Shown: positions 35,674 to 47,885, numbered from the stretch's first letter. The stretch is 64,000 nucleotides of DNA from Erodium maritimum (GCA_963921825.1 OY997591.1:41995825-42059824); one strand, 5' to 3'. Translations and numbers: made by a program. Notes: generated by a model from the sequence alone, not told the origin.

Positions 35674-37361
35674 TGTTAGTCTTAGTGCCCGTAGTTCAAT
35701 CCTAAATGTCCAAATGTATATATCATCGTTAGCAATAAAATTAAAGCGGCTTTATATTACTTATGTGTTGGAGTAATATATCGATGTGTGCTCTGATCTA
35801 TGCCCACCATGCGAATAGAACCATAGATCGAGATAGATCACACTCGATGGGTCCCTAGTCAACAAAGCTTCACTAGAAGCGACTAGTATGAAAGATGGCT
35901 CTTTATGGCTTACGTTCTGTTAGTCATTGGAATGGGATTCCGGAGTCTGATCATAGATATCATGTGGGACATGATATTGGACGACCCGCCCTGAATATGT
36001 GCCATAGATTAAGTCATGAACATATTCAGTGTTGTAGCTTGTCATGTATCCTTAGACCAAGGAGTCTTTGTGATCGCTATGTAGTCAACAACTGAGTTTG
36101 ACCTGAGCCTAACGTTGTCCGTAACAGGGCTTCCATAACGGCCAGGATTGGCTTGGGGACGGGCTACATGAGTGACAAGAAAGACGGCTAAGGGATTTAT
36201 CCCTCATACTAAGGTATGGGAAAGATATCGGTTCTCGGCCACTTGATCGAGAGTGACTGGAAGAATAGCATGGCCATGCACATGATACTGGGTATCATAT
36301 CTTCAGTCATCTCACATATCAAGGAACGGTGATTGAGAATAATAAGGATGACGGCTCTATGCCTTATCTCAATCAGGATATCGGAGATAAAAGGATAATG
36401 ACAGGGACGACGGAAAGGTTAGAATCGACAGGGTCGATTCGTTATGTAGTGTCAGGCAATACTAAAGTCTCGTTAGTTGCCACTTAAATAGGATCAAGTA
36501 AAATGGGATTTTACGTTGATCTATTGACATGCATAAACCTAAGGGTCACACCGGAGGATGAAACTCATTGACACATTTATGGAGAATGGCCAAAAGGGAG
36601 TTGTCTCGGGACATGACCAAAACTGGGTTTTGGGTCATGTGCCCGTACGTGAATAGGACTTTACGGATCGAGACAAGGCTTGGAGTCTTAGGATTGATCG
36701 CGTCGGATAATGTTGGACATTTCCGGTATGGAAGGCTTGGAGGCGATGAGCGAATCACGGGACCTCGTTAGAAATGGCCACGGGCCATGTTCCAAGAGGC
36801 CCATGAAAGGCCCATGCAACCAAGGCCCATAGAACTAATTAATCAAGTCTTGATTAATTAGTACTAAGTAAGCAAGACAAGGATTAAGGTGTTGGTGATT
36901 CACCACCTAACCCAATCTTGTCTTGCCATACTTTGTCCTATTTACACCTTACTTGACACCATACTTGTCCCATGCCTTTAGTTGGACAAGTATGGGTTTT
37001 GTTATGTTTAAGTCATCTTTTTTCAACATAACAAAGACAAGACAAGAATAGGAAACACATTTTCTCTCCCTCTTCCATGGCCATTTCGGGTTTGGCTAGT
37101 TTCCACCTCCATGTTTGTGTTCTTGAGTCCTCAAAGAGAAGAACTACGTGGCTTTGATTCCCATGTGGATACGTAGGCGTCTTGGAGACTCAAGCCAATC
37201 ATTCGTTAACCGGTGTTCTTGTTTTGGTAAGAACTAGTGCTGAATTTTTCTCTTGTGAATCCATTCTTTGTTAGTTGTTTCATGGTTTTAATCGTCTCTT
37301 GGTTTTCATTGATTTTCCGCTGCGAGTTGGTTCATCTCCAACCTTACCTCGAGACCCAACA
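35674..37361 (+). repeat. copia-B 5' LTR
   Basis: 1,688 bp. It carries four consecutive hairpins at 36834-36862 (14-bp arms, 1-nt loop), 36872-36926, 36959-36995 (12-bp arms) and 36999-37034 (10-bp arms). These are followed by a pyrimidine-rich stretch and the end CCCAACA. Confidence 0.95.
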
Positions 37362-38918
37362 GTGGTATCAGAGCCGTGCTACCTTCGGGATTCACAAGAC
37401 GGTGTTCATAGTTTCGGTTTTGCTTGAAAGTTTCGTTTTTGGCATGTTGTTTTGCTAAATTGTTTGATAACATGTTTTAAATTCTTGTTTATGGATTTAA
37501 TGCATGTAAAATGAATTTTTGAAAATTATTTCAAATCTGGAAATTTTGAAAAAAAGTTTGATTTTTCGGGTCTCGGGAGCGGGACTCTCGGGGAGCCGAA
37601 ACCGGGACCGAACGGGGCTCCGTTGGACGGAGCTAGGCCAAGCATGACCATTGGATGGTTGATATGCCATGGCTAAACCATTTTGTTAGTTATGACGAGT
37701 TTGGAACCGTCATGACGAACTCGAAGATCAAATGTTCAAAAGTTTCATTTTTGAAAGGTTTCGATAAACCGAGCATCAAAAAATTTCGAAACTTGGCTAT
37801 TAATTAAAACCGGAAAATCACATGATGTTTGATAACATGCTTGTTTGATAACACGATGTGTGATGTGATGTTGGCATGGTGTACATAATAGCCCCGAGCT
37901 CGATTTAATTATTTATCGCTTTTCACGGCCTGCGAGCCGTTAGAGTTAGCGTGTAATTATTCTTTCAATGTGTGGTCGTCGAACCACTTGTTTGTAATAT
38001 TTATTTATTCCCGACCTGCGAGTCGTGTATTAAATTGTAATATTTTACTCAAGATGAAGAAAGGGCGAAAAGGTCATTTGGTGGCTTTTCGGGTGTTGGC
38101 ATCGGCTTGGAGTCGATGGAGCTCAAGAAGCTAGTGGGAGTTAGTTTAGGGGGCTATTATGTGCATATTTATCGCTTTATGCTTGGTTTAGTTTATGCAT
38201 GATTAATTCTATGTGTTTTAGAATTGCATGCTTAACTTTATTTACCGAGCATATCATCTCACATGCAAAGATAAAATTGGAATTTTAATCCTTGTGTGTG
38301 AGCCCTTAGAATCGTCATCACATTTGATGTAGTTGACGGGTTCGAAGGAAGAATTACATTGGATGTAATTTGAGGCATCATTGCATTTGGAATGTAGTTG
38401 ATGTGCTCATCGCATCTAGGATGTGTCAAAGTTTTAAACACAACCGGACAAGTAAAAACGGGTCATGTCTGATACCTCCCAATTATCAACACCTTACTAC
38501 CTCCCCGTCCTATGGGTGTCGTGCGCATTAGCGGAGCATCCATGGGAAAGCGGGGTAGTAGGTTTGGACGACATATGTGGGTGTCGTGCGCATTAGCGGA
38601 GCACCTACATAGTGACGGGCCATAGTTGAAAATTGGTGGACCCGACTACGATTCTCAGCCTGAGGTTGAGCTAGGGTAACAGATAGGGTAAGCCGTGTAC
38701 ATAAGTGCATACCCTAGCCAAGAGTCACATTGGATGTGATTGGATGGAGTCCTACCTACATAGCTCGATTAAGTGGTGAGCATTAGTTCAGCTTAATCGA
38801 GTGAATCAAGGATCTTGGTTTCAGATTCTAAAGGTTTAGAATCGATTGTTGGTGTTTAAGCTTGATCTTCATAAAATTTATTCAGTTTACTGATTGAATT
38901 TTATCTGTTGTAGATCAA
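37362..38918 (+). other. copia-B leader with hairpin motifs
   Basis: 1.56 kb from the primer site to the gag ATG. It holds a repeated hairpin with the invariant loop TCGTGCGCATTAGCGGAG (38509-38546, 38574-38611). It also holds several small hairpins of the type ACATTGGATGT (38353-38369, 38725-38739 and diverged copies between). No protein-coding frame is convincing. Confidence 0.75.
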
Positions 38919-39627
38919 ATGGCAAATTCAGCGAACATTAATAGTTTGTCATTAAAAACCATTCTTGACAGGGTCAAGCTAAATGGGACAAACTATTTGG
39001 ACTGGTACAGAATTTTGAGGATAGTCCTCAAGTCTGAACGCAAAGAATATGTCCTTGACAAGGCTGTCTCTAAGACCATATCAGAGTTACATGAAGTGTC
39101 ATTAACTGTTGAGAAGAATATCTCAGGGATCTGGGATCCAAGGATATTCTGATGGTCAACAAGGGAATTGGAAGTGGCATGGGCTGGGCCCATGCGCACT
39201 TGGCAGGAAAGATGAGACACCTGAGAATGTCTGCTTCTACTGCCAACAGCCTGGTCATTGGAACCGGGATTACAGGAAGTTCACGGCTGATCTGAAGAAG
39301 GGCAGTGGGACTACGCCTTCATCAAATAGCCTGGATGATCTGAAGAAGGGCAGTAAGACTGCGCCTTCATCAGGAAACCTGGATGATCTAAGGAAGGGCG
39401 GTGGGACCGTGCCTTCAATCGGTATTAACTCTATAGAGCTACATCTCTCTACTTCCAAAGATTCATGGGTATTAGATACCATGACTGAATCTCACACATG
39501 CACTAATATATGGTGGCTGAAAGTAGGAGAGATTTGGAAAGCACGAAATGGACCTCAGAGTTGTGGCAACTACTGTAGGATCCATGAGTCTTGCTTTGCC
39601 AAGAGGCCTTGTCTTAGTATTGTATAA
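38919..39627 (+). pseudogene. copia-B gag, internally deleted and frameshifted
   Basis: The ATG at 38919 opens MANSANINSLSLKTILDRVKL, aligned with copia-A gag. After residue about 50 (VLDKAV) it jumps to SKTISELHEV, which corresponds to residue about 186 of copia-A gag, so about 135 residues of capsid are missing. A shift follows near 39130, and the rest reads in the frame 39109-39627. The zinc knuckle is CFYCQQPGHWNRDY: the fourth ligand is Tyr instead of Cys. A short tandem repeat encodes three copies of a DDLKKG...PSS unit (39288-39420). Capsid function is not expected. Confidence 0.85.
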
Positions 39628-40860
39628 TGTATATTGCATACCTACTTTTAGTAGGAATATTATATCTGTATCCGTGTTTGACAAGGAAGGATATAATGTT
39701 AATATTGGAAATGGAGTTTTCAATGTTCTATGCAATGATATGTTTTATACCAGTACTGACATGGTTGGAGGATTGTACATATTAGATATGGGTAACAATG
39801 CCTCAAGTTCTATATATTCCGTTAATACCAAGAGGTCTAAATCCAACGATTTAAACCTAACTCTGTTATGGTACTGTCATTTGGGTCGCATAAACAAGAA
39901 GCGCCTATCAGCACTTCAGAAGTGCGGGCTTTCAGGTTCATTCGAATTCCATTCGATCGATAGGTGCAAGGTTTGTTTGATGGGAAAAATGACTAAAGTG
40001 CCCTTTATCGATCGCGATGAAAGGGCGGGTGAATTATTTGGGCTGATACACTCGAATGTGTGTAGACCAATAAGTTCACTTGCCAGGAGGGGTTTTAGCT
40101 ACTTTATCACATTTACTGATGATTACAGTAAATATGGTTATGTCTATTCGGTGAGACATAAGTCTGAAACTTTTGATAAATTCAAAGAGTTTAAGACTAT
40201 AGTAGAAAACCAGCTCGACAAAGGTATTAAGGCACTTCGATTGGATCGAGGTGGAAAATACTTGACCACAGAGTTATTAGATCATCTAAAAGAGAATGGG
40301 ATCCTTTTGGAATGGACTCCTCCTAGGTCACTGTAGTTGAAAGGTGTAGCCAAACGGAGAAATCAGACATTGTTAGACAATGGTCTGTTCCATGATTAGT
40401 TGGACTGATCTCCCATCTCTTTTAGGGGTTTTGCTCTAGAGACGACCGCATTCATAGTGAATCGGGCTTCGACGAATGGTGTGGAAGGGACACCATTTTA
40501 AAAATGGTACGGGATGATGCCCGCTTTGTCCTTCCTAAAGATTTGTGGTTGCGAGGCTTATGTGAAACATTTGGTTTCGACTAAGCTCGAACCAAGATCT
40601 GAGATATGCACCTTCGTGTGGTATCCCAAAGCAACAAGGGGATACTATTTCTACAATCCCAGTGAGAACATGGTGTTCGTCGCTTGGGGTGAGGTCTTTA
40701 TGGAAAAAAAGTTTTGTTTCCAAAGACGTCATTGGGAGGACTGTGCATCTCGAAGAAATTCAGGATGGTACAGATCTGTCTAAACCAATTGGCAACCCAG
40801 TAGAAAGGAGCCAGAGATTGTCGTAGAGTAAGAACCAATTCCTGTTACAATTCCGGAAGG
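39548..40860 (+). pseudogene. copia-B integrase region, catalytically altered
   Basis: Frame 39548-40336 contains the GAG-pre-integrase zinc segment and the N-terminal part of the integrase core. The zinc segment reads LWYCHLGRI where the family has two His ligands, both replaced; the CxxC pair (CKVC) remains. The first catalytic Asp site reads HSNVC, so Asp has become Asn; the second (LDRGGKYL) is present. A stop follows at about 40334. A later fragment (40514-40783) has GYYFYNPSENMVFVAWGEVF, typical of the integrase-RT linker. Several stops and shifts separate the pieces. Confidence 0.85.
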
Positions 40861-40871
40861 TCCAAGGCGAT

Positions 40872-42420
40872 TTGAAAGGATCAATCTTCCACCTCCAAGA
40901 TATGGTATCCGGAGGTGACAATGAAGTCATGGTGGATCACGATGATCCAGCCACCTTTCAGGAAGTCGTGGATGGGCCCAACTCCGAGTTATGGCTGGGA
41001 GCCATGAGGGAGGAAATGCAATCCATGTCGGACAACCGAGTCTGGGAACCGGTTGATCCCATCAATGGTGTGAGGACCATAGGATGCAAATGGATCTTCA
41101 AGGTGAAGATGGACATGGATGGCAACCCTCTGACCTACAAAGCTCAACTGGTGGCGAAAGGTTATAGGCATGGATTGACTATGAGGAAACCTTCTCCTTA
41201 GTGGCTATGGTCAAAATCGATCCAAATTCTTCTTGACATAACTGCGTATCATAATTACGAGATATGGCAAGTGGATGTCAAAACCGCTTTCCTAAATGGA
41301 AATTTGACTGAGTACGTTTATATGTCTCGGCCCAAAGGTTTTGACGATCCGAAGAATAAAGGAAAGATTTATAAGTTGTTGAAATCCATTTATGGATTGA
41401 AACGAACTTCTCGGAGTTGGATCCTTCGTTTTGATGAAGCTGTAATTGGATTTGGCTTAATCAAGAACGAGGATGAATCTTGCGTTTATAAGAAGGCTAG
41501 TGGGAGCAATATTACCTTTCTGGTTCTCATTGAAAACGACATCCCAACCTTGCACGAGACTAAAGCTTGGTTGAGGAAGTGTTTTTCAATAAAGGACTTA
41601 GGTGATGCTTCTCATATCTTAAGGATTAAGATATGTAGAGATCGCACCAAGAGGGTCTTGGATTTAAGTCAGGGAACCTATGTGAACAAGGCATTGAGTA
41701 GGTTCTTAATGCTCGATTCAAAGAAAGGACTCTTACCCACTAGTCATGGCATTCATCTCAGCAAGACTTAGTGTCCTAAGACACATGATGAGCTGAAAAG
41801 GATGATGAAATGCGCCTGGGGGCAGGATCGATCATATATGCCATGACATGTATGAGACCAGACGTCTCGTAAGCCTTATGTTGTACCAGTAGACATCATT
41901 CTAACCCGGGGGAAAGATGATGCTGAACTAGTCGTCGAAGGATGAGTAGACGCTAGTTTTCCAAGACAAATCCAGATGACTTTAGAAGTCAATCAGGATA
42001 TGTGTTTACGCTGAATGGCAGAGCTTTAGCTGGGAAAGCGTAAAGCAAGATACCATTGCCGAATCTACGACAGAGGCCAAGTACATGGATGCTGCAGAGG
42101 CAGCTAAGGAGGCTATGTGGATTTGGAAATTCATGGCAGGGCTGGGTGTAATTAAAAACCCATCCAGCCCGGTGAATCCATCTTGCGACAACACAAGGGC
42201 CATTGCGCAAGCTAAAAGCCTAGATCGTATAACAAATCCAAACATGTACTGCGGCGTATCCACCTCATCAGATAAATACTGAACTGAGGTGAAGTGAAGA
42301 TAACCGATATTGAAACAGATGATAACATAGCCAACCCTTTGACTAAGGCAGTGTCACTGCCTGAACATGTTAGACATGTAAAGTCGATGGGGACATATTG
42401 GAGTTTAGATTGGAACTAGG
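40872..42420 (+). pseudogene. copia-B reverse transcriptase and RNase H, YVDD motif deleted
   Basis: Frame 40872-41201 has the RT start (VWEPVDPINGVRTIGCKWIF). Frame 41271-41771 continues with MDVKTAFLNGNL and IYGLKRTSRSW. Where copia-A reads FLVLYVDDILVIENDIP, copia-B reads FLVLIENDIP, a precise in-frame loss of seven residues that includes the catalytic YVDD. Degenerate RNase H follows (42085-42282; EAAKEAMWIWKF) to the purine tract at about 42420. The protein cannot be an active polymerase. Confidence 0.9.
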
Positions 42421-42433
42421 GCAAGTGGGAGAT

Positions 42434-44121
42434 TGTTAGTCTTAGTGCCCGTAGTTCAATCCTAAATGTCCAAATGTATATATCATCGTTAGCAATAAAA
42501 TTAAAGCGGCTTTATATTACTTATGTGTTGGAGTAATATATCGATGTGTGCTCTGATCTATGCCCACCATGCGAATAGAACCATAGATCGAGATAGATCA
42601 CACTCGATGGGTCCCTAGTCAACAAAGCTTCACTAGAAGCGACTAGTATGAAAGATGGCTCTTTATGGCTTACGTTCTGTTAGTCATTGGAATGGGATTC
42701 CGGAGTCTGATCATAGATATCATGTGGGACATGATATTTGACGACCCGCCCTGAATATGTGCCATAGATTAAGTCATGAACATATTCAGTGTTGTAGCTT
42801 GTCATGTATCCTTAGACCAAGGAGTCTTTGTGATCGCTATGTAGTCAACAACTGAGTTTGACCTGAGCCTAACGTTGTCCGTAACAGGGCTTCCATAACG
42901 GCCAGGATTGGCTTGGGGACGGGCTACATGAGTGACAAGAAAGACGGCTAAGGGATTTATCCCTCATACTAAGGTATGAGAAAGATATCGGTTCTCGGCC
43001 ACTTGATCGAGAGTGACTGGAAGAATAGCATGGCCATGCACATGATACTGGGTATCATATCTTCAGTCATCTCACATATCAAGGAACGGTGATTGAGAAT
43101 AATAAGGATGACGGCTCTATGCCTTATCTCAATCAGGATATCGGAGATAAAAGGATAATGACAGGGACGACGGAAAGGTTAGAATCGACAGGGTCGATTC
43201 GTTATGTAGTGTCAGGCAATACTAAAGTCTCGTTAGTTGCCACTTAAATAGGATCAAGTAAAATGGGATTTTACGTTGATCTATTGACATGCATAAACCT
43301 AAGGGTCACACCGGAGGATGAAACTCATTGACACATTTATGGAGAATGGCCAAAAGGGAGTTGTCTCGGGACATGACCAAAACTGGGTTTTGGGTCATGT
43401 GCCCGTACGTGAATAGGACTTTACGGATCGAGACAAGGCTTGGAGTCTTGGGATTGATCGCGTCGGATAATGTTGGACATTTCCGGTATGGAAGGCTTGG
43501 AGGCGATGAGCGAATCACGGGACCTCGTTAGAAATGGCCACGGGCCATGTTCCAAGAGGCCCATGAAAGGCCCATGCAACCAAGGCCCATAGAACTAATT
43601 AATCAAGTCTTGATTAATTAGTACTAAGTAAGCAAGACAAGGATTAAGGTGTTGGTGATTCACCACCTAACCCAATCTTGTCTTGCCATACTTTGTCCTA
43701 TTTACACCTTACTTGACACCATACTTGTCCCATGCCTTTAGTTGGACAAGTATGGGTTTTGTTATGTTTAAGTCATCTTTTTTCAACATAACAAAGACAA
43801 GACAAGAATAGGAAACACATTTTCTCTCCCTCTTCCATGGCCATTTCGGGTTTGGCTAGTTTCCACCTCCATGTTTGTGTTCTTGAGTCCTCAAAGAGAA
43901 GAACTACGTGGCTTTGATTCCCATGTGGATACGTAGGCGTCTTGGAGACTCAAGCCAATCATTCGTTAACCGGTGTTCTTGTTTTGGTAAGAACTAGTGC
44001 TGAATTTTTCTCTTGTGAATCCATTCTTTGTTAGTTGTTTCATGGTTTTAATCGTCTCTTGGTTTTCATTGATTTTCCGCTGCGAGTTGGTTCATCTCCA
44101 ACCTTACCTCGAGACCCAACA
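42434..44121 (+). repeat. copia-B 3' LTR
   Basis: 1,688 bp, the same length as the 5' LTR. Differences seen: T for G in GATATTTGACG, A for G in GGTATGAG, and G for A in GAGTCTTGGG. Flanked by ACCCA. Confidence 0.95.
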
Positions 44122-45400
44122 ACCCACTCACGAAGTCCATCGTAATATGCTCCCACTTCCACTGGGCAATCGACAGTGGCTGCAATAATCCGGCGGGACG
44201 CTGATGTTCGACCTTCACCTGCTGACAGACGAGACACCTCAATACAAATTCCGCGACCGCTCTCCGCATCCCGCTCCACCAGAAGAGCCGCCTGATGTCA
44301 CGGTACATCTTGGTGCCACCCGGGTGCACTGTAAGACGCGAATGATGTGACTCTCGCAACACGTCGTCTCTACAGTTGCTCGGCACGAATAACCCTCCTC
44401 GATACCGTAACCCCCAATCGGCACTGATTTCCCAGCCTACCACCTCGTCACCGCTGACGACCCTCTCTCGGATCTCTGACGTCTCGACGTCCTCCGACTG
44501 CGCCTCCAACACTCGGGCAAGTAGTGAGGGCTGAGCCACCAATGAGCACATGACCACGCCACCCGTAATCTCCTCTAGCTCAAGCCCGAACGTGCTCAGT
44601 TCCCCTATCATGTCCCACTCTCGGACTGATATGCTAGCAAGACTCGGAACCGACTTCCTACTCAGGGCGTCGGCGACCACGTTCTCCTTACACGGATGGT
44701 AGTGTAGCTCAAAGTCGTACTCCTCGAGTAGCTCCATCCATCGCCGCTGGCGCATGTTCAGGTCTCGTTGGGAAAAGATGTACTTGAGACTCTTGTGATC
44801 CGAGAACACCTGAAATCCCTCGCCATATAGATAATACCGCAAGCCCTTTAGCGCGAACACGACTGCTGCTAGCTGCAAGTCATGGGTAGGATAGTTGCGC
44901 TCGTGTGTCTTCAACTGCCTGGAGCCATAAGCAACAAATCTACCCAACTGCATCAGTACACAGCCCAGTCCTTCCCCGGACGAGTCACAATAAACCTCAT
45001 ACCCGATCCCTCGCTCTGGCACTACCAATACTGGAGCGGTAGTCAGACGAGTCTTCAACTCCGTGAACGCACGTTCACAATCCTTTATCCACACAAACCC
45101 GACTCCCTTGCGCGTCAACAGAGTCATCGGCGCGGCTAGTCGCGCAAAGTCCTGGACAAACCGCCGATAATAGCCTGCCAACACCAGAAAGCTGCGGATC
45201 TCGAAGACACTCGTGGGCCGTGCCCACTTCGAAACCGCGTCGATCTTCGACGGATCGACCAGTATACCTTCACGGGATAAAATGTGACCGAGGAATTTCA
45301 CCTCAGCGAGCCAGAACTCGCACTTCTCCAGGTTGTCATATAGCTGATGCGTGCGCAGTAGAGTCAGAACAGTCCTCAGATTGCCCCTCATGTGCTGCAT
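44122..45400 (-). pseudogene. gypsy-1 RT C-terminal part, RNase H and integrase N-terminal part
   Basis: A continuous minus-strand frame. It begins with the RT thumb/connection (CEFWLAEVKFLGHILSREGI), passes through RNase H (VYCDSSGEGLGCVLMQ, FSDHKSLKYIF, ENVVADALSRKS) and reaches the integrase zinc finger (HHSRLTVHPGGTKMYRDI ... CLVCQQVKVEHQ; the HHCC ligands are present). It ends in the start of the integrase core (WKWEHITMDFVSGL), cut by copia-B. One frameshift near 45396 separates it from the RT palm. The domain order fits Ty3/gypsy chromoviruses. Confidence 0.9.
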
Positions 45401-46121
45401 CGTTCTGCGAGTAGATCAAAATGTCGTCTACGAACACTACCACAAACCGATCTAAGAACGACCGGAATATACTGTTCATCAGATCCATGAATGCTGCAGG
45501 TGTGTTCGTCAGTCCAAATGACATCACCAAGAACTCGTAATGCCCATAGCGTGTCCGGAATGCAGTCTTTGCGACGTCCCTCTCTCGGACTCGCAATTGG
45601 TAATATCCGGATCGCAGATCGATCTTCGAGAAACATGTTGACCCTCTCAACTGGTCGAACAAGTCATCGATCCTCGGCATCGGGTATCGGTTCTTCATCG
45701 TAACCCGGTTCAGCTTCCGGTAATCTATGCACATCCGAAGCTCTCCACTCTTCCTCTTCACGAAGAGTGCTGTTGCTCCCCACGGCGATACGCTCGGACG
45801 GATAAACCCCTTCTCCTGAAGCTCCTCGAGCTGACGCTTCATCTCGGTCAACTCCGCCGGCGCAAACCTGTAAGGCGCCATCAATATCGCTGCCGTTCCC
45901 GGCACCAGGTCAATCCCGAACTCCACCTCACGTTCTGGTGGCAACCCGCTCAACTCCTCAGGAAAGACCTCGGGGAACTCGCACACCACTCGCGGTAACT
46001 CTCGGCTCTGCACGACCGATACTTCCTCCACTGCGGACAACGCCGAAAGGAGAACCCCGCTCTTACTACCCAGCACACACGACACCTTCGTGTTGCCTGC
46101 TGACACTGCCACTCGTCGCCT
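45401..46121 (-). pseudogene. gypsy-1 reverse transcriptase palm/fingers
   Basis: Minus-strand frame with [45 protein letters not shown] and the catalytic [13 protein letters not shown]. It is preceded by the protease-RT linker. At the 5' side an in-frame TGA (46122-46124) separates it from the protease frame; gypsy-2 has TGC at the same place, so a single base change made the stop. At the 3' side a frameshift occurs just after [10 protein letters not shown]. Confidence 0.9.
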
Positions 46122-46124
46122 ATA

Positions 46125-47217
46125 TCAGTCGATATTGGCTCGGTACTTCGCCAGCCAATCCATTCCCAAGATCACGTCAAAGGTCGTCATTCCCAGCACG
46201 AGAAGGTCACTAGGGCAAGGACAGTCTACGACTCTAATTTCGCAGGCACGACAGAACCTAGTCAACAATACATCACCCCCAACTGGGGTGTCTAGGCACA
46301 GGGGTGGACCCAACGGTTCTAAACTCAACCCCAACCTCTCAGCACAACTCAACGAAATAAACGAGTGTGACGCCCCGGTATCAAATAAGAACAACGCCCA
46401 TAAATGATACAATAAACACGTACCCTGAATGGTCTCGCGGTAGGTAGTGGATCCTGGGGCCCGGGAGTCGGTAACTGCGTACACCCTTCCCTGTGACGCC
46501 TGCTGCCTCTGACCCGGCGCACTGATTGCTGGATACCCAGATCTCTGCTGCTGTCTCGGAACTGGCGCGCTCGTTGACGGCTGCGAGAACCTCGACTGCT
46601 GACTTTGACGCGGGCGACCCCTGGGTGACTGCACTGTATGCGACTGCTTCGGTCGCTGCGCTGACGTTGCCCCAATCGGCTCACGACACCTTGTACTAGT
46701 GTGCCCAAACCGCTCGCACAGAAAACACCTGAGCTCGTCGGCCCTCGGCCCCGAGCCCTGGCCTGTCCGGCTGATCACTGGTAGCGCCGCGGGCCTCCTC
46801 CCATCGGGCACTCTAGATGCATATGGCCTGGTTGCCCACATGTGAAGCATATCGACTCCCTCTCTGAAGCGAATGGCCCCACTGACGCCACCGACCCCAT
46901 CTGTCTCGCTCCGCCCTGCTGAGCATGTGGCCGGAAGAACCCCGTGGTCCTCTGTCTCCTCGGATCTCGGACGGCCCTGCAACACTGGTCGGTCGCTGTC
47001 GAACCTCACGGGTCCTGGCTGCCTCTCGGAGACCCTGCTCCACTGTCGCTGCTGTGTCTACGAGCTCTGAGTACTCCCGCAACCTCAGGGCGAGAACTCG
47101 ATCCTGAATCACCGGCCTCAGCCCCCCCTTGAACTGCAGGCAACGGTTCAGCTCTGTCGCCACCATTTCTGGCGCAAATCGGGTCAGGGTCGTGAATCTG
47201 GCCTCATATTCTGCCAC
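46125..47217 (-). pseudogene. gypsy-1 gag C-terminal part and protease
   Basis: The minus-strand frame 46125-47009 contains a CCHC knuckle (CFLCERFGHTSTRC), a Gln/Arg/Ser-rich linker and the aspartic protease active site LFDTGASHSFIS. It ends [13 protein letters not shown] before a TGA. The upstream frame 46813-47217 overlaps it with a shift and holds the second half of gag (MAEYEARFTTLTRFAPEM..., LQFKGGLRPVIQDRV). The zinc knuckle and protease residues are intact, but the frame is broken at the shift. Confidence 0.85.
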
Positions 47218-47885
47218 TGACGCCCCATCCTACTGCAGTTCCAAGAACTGCCGATGTTGGTCCATCATGGCCGACTCGGGGAAATACTGCGCCAGAAAGA
47301 CCGTCTAGAAGAGACCGAAGTCGTGCCCAACTCTGTCCCTCACACGCCCCCACCAGTGGTAGGCGCTGTCCCTCAGCTGATGAGCTGCAAAGGACACTCT
47401 GCTGCGACCATCCTCGATGCCTGAAGTGTCCAGGTCCCGCGCGACCTACTCCAGCCATCTCTCGGCTAGGTCGGGGTTCGGCTCCCCGACAAATGTGGCT
47501 ATGCCCAGCTTCAGGAAGTCCAGTAGTGTCCGGGCCGTATGGCCATCGGCCTGAACGGGCCTCCCTGGAATAGTTGCTGTCTCCGGAGCTGGCGATGCCG
47601 ACTCTCTACTGGCGATGATCGCCACCAAACTCTGCACCGTCCTGTTCAGCTCGTCCAAGGCGGTCGTAGTGGGAGGGTCTGCGACCGGCGGGACGTTGGG
47701 TGTGCCCGCAGATGGTCCCACGTCGCTCCTCCTATCCTCTCCGACAGGAGTACCTGGGCTTCCGCGTACTCAGCGGGCTCGACGGTGGGCATCCGTCCTG
47801 GTGCCCCTGCTGACCGTCCCCTCCTGCCACGCGTGGGCGCCCGTCCCCGTGTCACGGCTGATCGTCCTCGCCTGCCACGAGCCAT
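47204..47885 (-). pseudogene. gypsy-1 gag N-terminal part
   Basis: Three overlapping minus-strand frames. 47646-47885 starts MARGRRGRSAVTRGRAPTRG, the basic gag N terminus. 47446-47721 contains a TARTLLDFLKLGIATFVGEP-type segment. 47204-47458 carries the retrotransposon gag core in shifted pieces. At least three frameshifts break the reading. The ATG at 47885 is the likely original start because the leader upstream lacks long frames. Confidence 0.75.

Larger units (their letters stand above)
35674..44121 (+). mobile_element. copia-B: young, coding-defective Ty1/copia element, TSD ACCCA
   Basis: LTRs 35674-37361 and 42434-44121, both exactly 1,688 bp, TGTTAG...CCAACA. Exact ACCCA flanks both ends (35669-35673, 44122-44126). 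The primer site TGGTATCAGAGC starts at 37363, and a purine tract (AAGTGGGAGAT) precedes the right LTR. Only three LTR differences were seen by eye. Internal genes are collapsed: gag deletion, changed zinc ligands, missing RT catalytic motif, many shifts. It is inserted in gypsy-1 integrase. Confidence 0.95.
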
